Assembly: GCF_035982055.1 (NCBI RefSeq)
Contig: NZ_CP108427.1
Coordinates: forward strand, 10,415,001-10,479,000
DNA: 64,000 nt
Source of the DNA: Streptomyces sp. NBC_01288
GTDB taxonomy: Bacteria; Actinomycetota; Actinomycetes; Streptomycetales; Streptomycetaceae
Direction of reading: 5' to 3'
Below are positions 58,248 through 64,000 of this stretch, piece after piece. Positions within the stretch are counted from its first letter, which is position 1. The number at the start of each line of letters is the position of its first letter. A program made the position numbers and the translations under genes. The notes under the pieces are model-generated. The model was not told where the DNA came from, made no database searches, and saw nothing but the letters and a program-made list of their open reading frames with translations.

Positions 58248-60354
58248 GTGATGTCTCCTGCTCCTCGGTGGTTTCCCGGTGGCGGTGCACCCCGGGTGCT
58301 TCATGTGCGGTTCTCGGTACGACGTCCTCGGTACGCGGGACGACGAGCGCGTCCACGGCCAGGGCGCCGTCGGGACCGACCCGGATCGGGTTGACCTCGA
58401 TGTCCGCCACGCCGGGGGTGGCCGCGATCGCCTCAGACACGGCGACGACGGCGTCGATCAGCGCGTCGAGGTCGACCGCGGGCTGTCCCCGCCAGCCGTC
58501 CAGCAGGCGGCGCGAGCGCAGGCGGTCGAGCATCCCGGCCGCCGTCCGTCGGTCGACCGGTGCCAGTTCCACGGACACGTCGTGCCAGAGTTCGGCGAGG
58601 ACCCCGCCGTGCCCCACGGTCACGGTCGGCCCGAAGTCGCGGTCCCGGCGGGCGCCGATCAGCAGCTCGACGACGCCCGGCCGGGTGTCCTGCTCCTCGA
58701 CGACGTACTCGCCGGGCCCGAGCCGCTCGTACATCTCGCGGAACACCGCGGCGGCAGTGTCCGGGCCCAACCCCGTTCTGACGGCCCGGTGTTCGCTCTT
58801 GTGCTCGATCCAGCCGGCCTTGAGGACCAGAGGCGGTCGCAGGGACGCGCAGGCCTCTGCGAACCCGGCCGCGTCGGTGACCCGCCTCGCCTCGGGCATC
58901 GCGATGCCGAGCGCGGTGAGGAACGTACGAGCTGCCCAGTAGCCCGGCAGCGGAACGGCCGCTTCGGTCCGTACGGTCATCGGCGCCGGGCGGGGCCGCG
59001 CGCCCAGCTGGGTCACATGGCCGAGCGCGCCCAGGGCCGCGTCGACGGTGTCGAAGACCGGGACGCGGTGCTCCCGCAGCCGGGCGACCGCGGGCGAGGC
59101 GGCGCTCATGCTGTGCACGATCAGGGGCACGCGGGCCGCGTCCGTCGATCGGCGTCGGCCGAGGCGGTCGATCACCGCGGACTCGGCCTCCACGAGGCTC
59201 GGCGAATCCTCGCCGTAGCAGCCGAGATATCCCGACAGGACGACCGAGTCGACCTCGCCGGAGTCGGCCACCAGTTCGGTGACCCGCGCGTAGACCTGGA
59301 GGTCCGCCTCTCCCGAGCCCGCGAGGTCCACCGGATTGGACACCGCAGTGGCGGCGGGGAGCAGATCACGCAGCCGCGCCTGGAGCGGTTCGGTGAAGAC
59401 CGGCGCCCGCAGACCCCGGTCGGCGGCGAGGTCGGCGGCGATCCCGGCCTGCCCGCCGCTGTCGCTGATGATCGCGACCCGGCGTCCGCCCGGGGGAGCG
59501 GTCGCGTCCAACACCCGCGCGGCGTCGACGAGTTCGCGCGGGGTCGCCACCCGGAGGGCTCCGGCGGCGCGGCACGCGGCGTCGACGACGTCGAGGGCCG
59601 AGGTCATCGAACCCGTATGGGACCGCGCGAGAAGACGGCTGCCCTCGCTGGCGCCGGTGGTGAGCACCAGCGCGTGTCTGCCGGCCCGGCGGAGTGCTTC
59701 GAGAGCGGTGACGATCCGCGCTCCGTCGGCGAAGCTCTCCAGATAGAGCGCCACGGTGCTGGTGTGTTCGTCGGAGACGAGCGATTCGAGTACGTCGACG
59801 GCTCCCACGTCGAGCTGGTTGCCGACCGAGTAGAAGCGCGACACACCCAGCCCGGCCCGTGCGCCGAGGCCGGCGATCTCGGAACCGAGCTGACCGCTCT
59901 GCGAGACGATCGCCAGCCTGCCCGGTGTGAAGTTCCCCCAGGCGAGTCGGAGTTCCGCCGCGGCGTTGAACAGCCCGAGGCTGTTCGGTCCGACCATCCG
60001 CGCGCCCGACTCGCGCAGCAGCGCGGCGAGTTCGGCCTCGTCGGCGCCGAGCCCGGAGGTGATGGAGAGGAACGCGCGACACCCCTTGGCGAGCGCGTCC
60101 CGGACGACGGGCAGGACGTGGTGCGGCGGCACGCACAGGGCGACGAGGTCGGGGGCCTGTGGCAGGTCGTCCACCGTCGGACGGCAGGACTGGCCGAGGA
60201 CCTGTGCGGCACGGCGGTTGACCAGCCACACCTGTCGCCGGCCGGCTCCGGCGAGGGCACCGGTGGCGAGCCAGTAGCCCCATTTGGCGCGGTCCTCGGT
60301 GGCACCGACGACGGCGACGGACGACGGGTCGACGAAGGCCTGGGGAAGGGACAC
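58231..60354 (-). CDS. ADP-forming acyl-CoA synthetase (CoA-binding plus ATP-grasp)
   Basis: A 707-residue protein of the acetate:CoA ligase (ADP-forming)/acyl-CoA synthetase (NDP-forming) family. The CoA-binding domain comes first (VAVVGATEDRAKWGYWLATG), then ligase-CoA domains with the phosphohistidine motif RSHTGSM, ISDSGGQAG, and a C-terminal ATP-grasp part (LVLKAGWIEHKSEH, VELLIGARRDRDFGPTVTVG, DIEVNPIRVG). The GTG start has GGGAGAT 6 nt upstream. Would activate the acid from amine oxidation for the downstream acyl-CoA dehydrogenase (inference). Confidence 0.9.
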   Translation of the reverse strand: MSLPQAFVDPSSVAVVGATEDRAKWGYWLATGALAGAGRRQVWLVNRRAAQVLGQSCRPTVDDLPQAPDLVALCVPPHHVLPVVRDALAKGCRAFLSITSGLGADEAELAALLRESGARMVGPNSLGLFNAAAELRLAWGNFTPGRLAIVSQSGQLGSEIAGLGARAGLGVSRFYSVGNQLDVGAVDVLESLVSDEHTSTVALYLESFADGARIVTALEALRRAGRHALVLTTGASEGSRLLARSHTGSMTSALDVVDAACRAAGALRVATPRELVDAARVLDATAPPGGRRVAIISDSGGQAGIAADLAADRGLRAPVFTEPLQARLRDLLPAATAVSNPVDLAGSGEADLQVYARVTELVADSGEVDSVVLSGYLGCYGEDSPSLVEAESAVIDRLGRRRSTDAARVPLIVHSMSAASPAVARLREHRVPVFDTVDAALGALGHVTQLGARPRPAPMTVRTEAAVPLPGYWAARTFLTALGIAMPEARRVTDAAGFAEACASLRPPLVLKAGWIEHKSEHRAVRTGLGPDTAAAVFREMYERLGPGEYVVEEQDTRPGVVELLIGARRDRDFGPTVTVGHGGVLAELWHDVSVELAPVDRRTAAGMLDRLRSRRLLDGWRGQPAVDLDALIDAVVAVSEAIAATPGVADIEVNPIRVGPDGALAVDALVVPRTEDVVPRTAHEAPGVHRHRETTEEQETSREHVH

Positions 60355-60429
60355 GGACGATCTCCCGGATGCGGGCGCGGATGAGTAATTCCCGGGCGGA
60401 CGGCGGTAGTTCGGGCAGCGGGCGCGGAC

Positions 60430-61968
60430 TCAGGTGTGGGCCGCGACGGCCGGCCGACGGGCGAAGAACGCGGGGTACAGGCGTCGGCAGACCAGGAGGG
60501 CGAGCAGCCCCAGCACGACCGTCCCGGTGCCGATCACGAACGTGCCGCCGATGCGCGATCCTGAGGAGAACGGGAGGGTCCAGCTCGTACCGCTGTTGAT
60601 GGGATCCCACGCCTGCACCAGGCTCCAGGCGCCCGCGCCGAGCAGGACGACCCCGCCGATCGCGGGCAGGACCACGGTCAGCCAGATGTCCGCCGCTCGG
60701 GCATACGGCCCGGCGCGGTGCACCCAGGCGGAGGTGAGTCCGGTGAGCCCGTAGTAGAACGCGATCAGCACCCCGCAGGCGGACACCGCGTCACCGAGGA
60801 CGAGACCGTGGCCGAGGAAGTTCAGCGCGACGTACACCACCGCGCCGACGACGCCGACCGCGATCGTGCCCACGTGCGGGATGCGGAAGCCCGGGTGCAC
60901 CCGGGCCAGTGCGCGGGGGAGCGCGCCCTGGTCGCCCATCGACAGCATCGTGCGGCTCAGGGTCAGCACGGTCGTCTCCGTCGAGGCGGCGGCCGAGGTG
61001 AGGACCATGAGGATCAGCAGGTGCCACAGCACCGAGCCGAAACCGCTCGACCCGAACACCGCGGTGCCGAAGCCGTACAGGACGTCCCCGGAGTTGTCCG
61101 GGTTGTTCAGGCCGATCCCGGTGTCGCCGATGCCGGCGAAGGAGAGCGCGGCGAACGTGGCGAGGAGGTACAACGCCACCAGCAGCACCGTGGACCAGGT
61201 CGCGGCCCGGCCGGGGACGCGGTGCCGGTCGGTGGTCTCCTCGTTGACGGTGAGGGCCGTCTCCCAGCCCCAGTAGATGAACAGCATCAGCACCAGCGCG
61301 CTGACGAACGCGCTCAGGGACGCGCCCTGGAACGGGTTGAGCCAGGACAGGCTCGGCCGCCGGGCCCCGGTCGGCGCGGAGCCGCCGTAGGCCTTGACGA
61401 GCGCGACGACCGACAGGGCCACGAGCATGCTGAACTCCAGGAACAGCAGGGCGCGTTGGACCGCGGCCGCGATCTCGATACCGCGGTAGCAGATCAGGGT
61501 CATCAGCGCGAGCCAGCCGAGGCCGGCCAGCAGGACCCGCCAATCGGCCGGTGCGGAACCGATGTCCTCCGCGCCGAACAGCAGGAACACGTACTGTCCG
61601 GCGACCTGCGCGAGGCTGCCGATCACGAGGACGAACGAGGCGATGATCGCCCAGCCGCCGAGGAAGCCGAGGTTCGGGTTCAGTGAGCGCGTGGCCCAGG
61701 TGAAGATCGTGCCGCAGTCCGGATCGCGCTTGTTGAGCGCGGCGTAGCCGAAGGAGACGAACAGGATCGGGACGAAGGCGAGCACCACCACGGCCGGGGC
61801 CTGGAAGCCGACGTAGCCGACGACGAAGGCCAGCGTCGCGGTGAGGCTGTAGGCGGGCGCCGCGGACGCCACGGCGAGGATCAGGCTGGTGGCCATGGAG
61901 AGCGCGCCGGAGCGCAGGCCCTTGTCCGTCTGGGCCTCGCGCACTTGGAGTTGCGAATCTGAGGTCAT
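60430..61968 (-). CDS. APC-superfamily amino-acid/amine permease
   Basis: A 512-residue, 12-helix transporter. GALSMATSLILAVASAAPAYSLTATLAFVVG opens helix 1, PDCGTIFTWATRSLNPNLGFLGGWAI is the APC consensus between helices 2 and 3, and LMLFIYWGWETALTVNEET is typical of helix 6. ATG 61968 is chosen over GTG 61974 because of GGGAG spacing. First gene of the catabolic operon and divergent from the amine oxidase. Likely imports an amine or amino acid. Confidence 0.92.
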   Translation of the reverse strand: MTSDSQLQVREAQTDKGLRSGALSMATSLILAVASAAPAYSLTATLAFVVGYVGFQAPAVVVLAFVPILFVSFGYAALNKRDPDCGTIFTWATRSLNPNLGFLGGWAIIASFVLVIGSLAQVAGQYVFLLFGAEDIGSAPADWRVLLAGLGWLALMTLICYRGIEIAAAVQRALLFLEFSMLVALSVVALVKAYGGSAPTGARRPSLSWLNPFQGASLSAFVSALVLMLFIYWGWETALTVNEETTDRHRVPGRAATWSTVLLVALYLLATFAALSFAGIGDTGIGLNNPDNSGDVLYGFGTAVFGSSGFGSVLWHLLILMVLTSAAASTETTVLTLSRTMLSMGDQGALPRALARVHPGFRIPHVGTIAVGVVGAVVYVALNFLGHGLVLGDAVSACGVLIAFYYGLTGLTSAWVHRAGPYARAADIWLTVVLPAIGGVVLLGAGAWSLVQAWDPINSGTSWTLPFSSGSRIGGTFVIGTGTVVLGLLALLVCRRLYPAFFARRPAVAAHT

Positions 61969-62019
61969 TGCCACTCCCGATCTGTTGGTCTACGGGTACC
62001 GACAAGCAAACGCAATGAC

Positions 62020-62033
62020 TGATTGGCGAGTCA
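62020..62033. promoter_or_regulatory. Operator copy 1 in the permease/amine oxidase gap
   Basis: TGATTGGCGAGTCA matches the second copy (62091-62104) at 12 of 14 positions. It sits 52 bp from the permease start. The adjacent XRE-TetR regulator is the likely binder. Confidence 0.55.
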
Positions 62034-62089
62034 GCCTGGCTCTGGCCGGAAGTGCTGTCAAGACTTCGATCGCAATTTTGTGGAGAGTC

Positions 62090-62105
62090 TTGACTGGTGA
62101 GTCAA
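62090..62105. promoter_or_regulatory. Operator copy 2 abutting the amine oxidase start
   Basis: TTGACT-GGTG-AGTCAA, an inverted repeat of TetR-type size ending on the first base of ATG 62105. If that ATG is right, binding would block transcription or initiation. If GTG 62126 is used, it lies 20 bp upstream. Confidence 0.58.
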
Positions 62106-63520
62106 TGTTGCTGCACGGTGTCGGCGTGACGACACCTGACACTTCTGCCGTGGACACCGACGTCGTGGTCGTGGGCGCCGGATACGCGGGACTGACCACC
62201 GCGTGGCGGCTGGCCGAGGCCGGCGTCGACGTGGTCGTACTGGAGGCCGCCGACCGCGTGGGCGGCCGAGTGTTCAGCCAGATGACCCCGTCCGGGGTGC
62301 GCGTCGACCACGGAGGACAGTGGATCGGGCCGAGCCAGCGACGGTTCCACGCGCTGGCGGCCCGGTTCGGCTGCCGGACGTTCCCGACCTGGGAGGCCGG
62401 CCGGCACACCGAGATCCGCGCCGACGGCACCCGCGTCGACTACGCGGGCGGCGCACCGGACACCGGACCGGGCATCGACGAGTACGACCGCGTCACCGCC
62501 CTGCTGGACGACCTCGCCCGCACCGTCGACCTCGAACTGCCTTGGTCCACCCCGCGGTTCGCCGAGTTCGACGCCCTGTCGGCCGAGGACTTCTTCCGCG
62601 CGCAGACCGACGACGAGGACGCGCTGGCGCGGCTGGCGCTCGCGATCCAGGGCGTCTGGTGCGCCGAACCGCGCGAGATCTCCTTCTTCCACGTGCTGTT
62701 CTACCTGGCCTCGGGCGGCGGCTACGAGCAACTGATGGAGACCCGCGGCTGCGCCCAGGACGCCCGGTTCGCCGACGGGGCGGACGCGGTGGCCCACGCG
62801 CTCGCGAAGTCACTGGGCGGGCGGGTACGGCTCGGCGAACCGGTGCTGTCCCTCCGACAGACCGCGCACGGGGTGGAGGCGTACACCGGCCGCACCGTCG
62901 TCCGCGCGCGCCGGGCCGTGGTCGCCGTACCCCCGGCCGTGATCGAACGCATCGCGTTCGACCCCGCGCTGCCCGTCGCGCGGCGCGGCTGGGTGCACCA
63001 CTCCCCGATGGGACGCGTCGCCAAGGTGCACGCCGTCTACGAGGAACCCTTCTGGCGCGCGGCGGGACGCTCCGGGATCGCGACGCTCTACGGCGACAGC
63101 CCGGTCGGCGTCGTCTTCGACAACTCACCCGAGGACGCCTCGCGCGGCGTACTCGTCGCGTTCGTCTACGGCGACCGGCTCGACCGCTGGTCCGCCGGCA
63201 CCGACACGGAGCGCCGCCACGGAGTGCTGGCCGCACTGTCCGCGGTCGCCGGACCCCGGGCCGGACAGCCCATCGACTACGTCGAGAAGATCTGGCCGCG
63301 GACCGGCTGGACCGTCGGAGGCTACGAGTGCTTCCTGACCCCGGGCGGCTGGACCCGGCACGGCAGGGACGGATGGCGCGAGCCGTCCGGGCTCGTCCAC
63401 TGGGCGGGGACGGAGACCGCCTCGGTGTGGAACGGCTACATCGACGGGGCGATCTCGTCGGGAGAGCGTGCCGCGGCCGAGGTGATCAGCGCCCTGGCGG
63501 CCGTCGGACATCTGGGGTGA
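62105..63520 (+). CDS. Flavin-dependent monoamine/polyamine oxidase
   Basis: A 471-residue amine oxidase. FAD motif VVVVGAGYAGLTTAWRLAEAG, LEAADRVGGRV, DHGGQWIG near the N-terminus, and the C-terminal HWAGTETASVWNGYIDGA flavin loop are the family fingerprint. It would oxidise an amine to imine/aldehyde with H2O2. ATG 62105 (GGTGAG nearby) and GTG 62126 are both possible starts. The upstream frame is open further but runs through the operators. Divergent from the APC permease and followed by its probable regulator. Confidence 0.9.
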   Translation: MLLHGVGVTTPDTSAVDTDVVVVGAGYAGLTTAWRLAEAGVDVVVLEAADRVGGRVFSQMTPSGVRVDHGGQWIGPSQRRFHALAARFGCRTFPTWEAGRHTEIRADGTRVDYAGGAPDTGPGIDEYDRVTALLDDLARTVDLELPWSTPRFAEFDALSAEDFFRAQTDDEDALARLALAIQGVWCAEPREISFFHVLFYLASGGGYEQLMETRGCAQDARFADGADAVAHALAKSLGGRVRLGEPVLSLRQTAHGVEAYTGRTVVRARRAVVAVPPAVIERIAFDPALPVARRGWVHHSPMGRVAKVHAVYEEPFWRAAGRSGIATLYGDSPVGVVFDNSPEDASRGVLVAFVYGDRLDRWSAGTDTERRHGVLAALSAVAGPRAGQPIDYVEKIWPRTGWTVGGYECFLTPGGWTRHGRDGWREPSGLVHWAGTETASVWNGYIDGAISSGERAAAEVISALAAVGHLG

Positions 63521-63549
63521 ACCGCCTTGCCTGACATACTGATCGGGTT

Positions 63550-64000
63550 ATGACCAGCATCGAAGAGCGACCGGCCGAGACCGCCGACACTCTGCCGGAA
63601 CGCGTCCGGACGGCGATCCGTGCCGCCGCCGTCTCGCAGCGCGAACTCGCCCACCGGATCGGCATGGACCCGACCGCCCTGTCCAAGGCACTGCGCGGAA
63701 ACCGGCGGCTGCGCGACGAGGAGATCGCCGCCCTCGCGAAGGCCTGCGGGGTGTCCACGGCGTATCTCGTCGAGGGCGTCGGTCCGGAGCCCGTGCTCCC
63801 GCCCGACACCGGACGGGACCGGGCGCAGCCGGTGACGGGACAGGAACGCCGGGAGCAGATCCTGGAGGCCGCGACCGTCCTCATCGCCCGCCGCGGCTAC
63901 CACAACGTGCGGGTCTCGGACATCGCCCGCTACTGCGGGACCAGCACGGCGACGGTGCACTACCACTTCCCCAGCAAGGAAGCCACGCTGCACGCGGCGC
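63550..64000 (+). CDS. Dual-HTH regulator: XRE domain fused to TetR domain (3' end missing)
   Basis: The first 150 residues contain two DNA-binding domains. Residues about 16-75 are an XRE-type HTH (QRELAHRIGMDPTALSKALR, EEIAALAKACGVSTAYLVEG). After a Pro-rich linker (76-96), residues about 97-149 are a TetR N-terminal HTH (RREQILEATVLIARRGYHNV, VSDIARYCGTSTATVHYHFP). The frame is open to the window end, so the TetR ligand domain is presumably outside. It starts 30 bp behind the amine oxidase gene. This fusion is uncommon and its operator use is unknown, but the matching sites upstream suggest local control. Confidence 0.88.
   Translation, partial: MTSIEERPAETADTLPERVRTAIRAAAVSQRELAHRIGMDPTALSKALRGNRRLRDEEIAALAKACGVSTAYLVEGVGPEPVLPPDTGRDRAQPVTGQERREQILEAATVLIARRGYHNVRVSDIARYCGTSTATVHYHFPSKEATLHAA

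Overview
The window comes from a high-GC actinomycete, almost certainly Streptomyces or a close relative. The support is the strong GC3 bias of every convincing frame, frequent GTG starts behind GGAGG-type ribosome sites, the SpoIIE-phosphatase/RsbW-like kinase fusion, a sugar ABC importer with no ATPase gene (normal where MsiK is shared), secreted GH31 and GH18 enzymes, a DasR-box-like site, and many small catabolic operons each next to its own regulator. I see no rRNA, tRNA, CRISPR array, intact insertion sequence or replication origin. It looks like chromosomal accessory DNA, with several scars of past deletion, duplication or transposition.

Layout. 1-2726: 3'-incomplete multidomain PP2C phosphatase (minus). 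2991-6238: rutA, an MFS exporter and a cysteine hydrolase, behind a foldable leader. 6275-7540: fused remnants of an MMPL transporter and a NarL-type regulator. 7567-8097: lipoprotein. 8345-12472: radical SAM enzyme, fumarate-reductase/NadB-like flavoprotein and LysE exporter, the best candidate here for an undescribed pathway. 12628-15387: small secreted protein, small ORF, and an NB-ARC/TPR regulator without a DNA-binding domain. 15684-21839: aromatic-type catabolic locus (extradiol dioxygenase, C-C hydrolase, cupin and SDR, divergent from IclR, cupin and FMO), ended by a strong bidirectional terminator. 21924-27019: secreted GH31 glycosidase and an MFS transporter. 27324-31613: MBL hydrolase, alpha/beta hydrolase, cupin and SDR, with a divergent AraC regulator. 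31674-33709: SSS symporter with DUF485 partner. 33982-41385: LacI-controlled sugar uptake and ThuA/Gfo-Idh oxidation operon. 41501-42166: chimeric IstB/AraC remnant. 42226-44034: RecQ-family helicase.

44191-46020: SDR and SnoaL pair divergent from an HxlR regulator. 46161-49268: PNPOx-like protein, F420/NADP-type reductase, inositol-monophosphatase-like protein and LysR. 49815-51848: membrane-linked CDP-glycerol-transferase-like protein. 51969-53591: chitinase with an upstream dre-like site. 53859-54777: decayed copy of the nitronate monooxygenase gene and other debris. 54778-55860: type II membrane protein with a ricin-type lectin. 56028-64000: amine/acid catabolic locus (APC permease, acyl-CoA synthetase, acyl-CoA dehydrogenase, nitronate monooxygenase), divergent from a flavin amine oxidase and a dual-HTH XRE-TetR regulator cut by the window end.

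How it works together (inference): most blocks are self-contained uptake or oxidation modules. In several cases the palindromes in the promoter gaps match each other within the locus, which identifies the probable operators.
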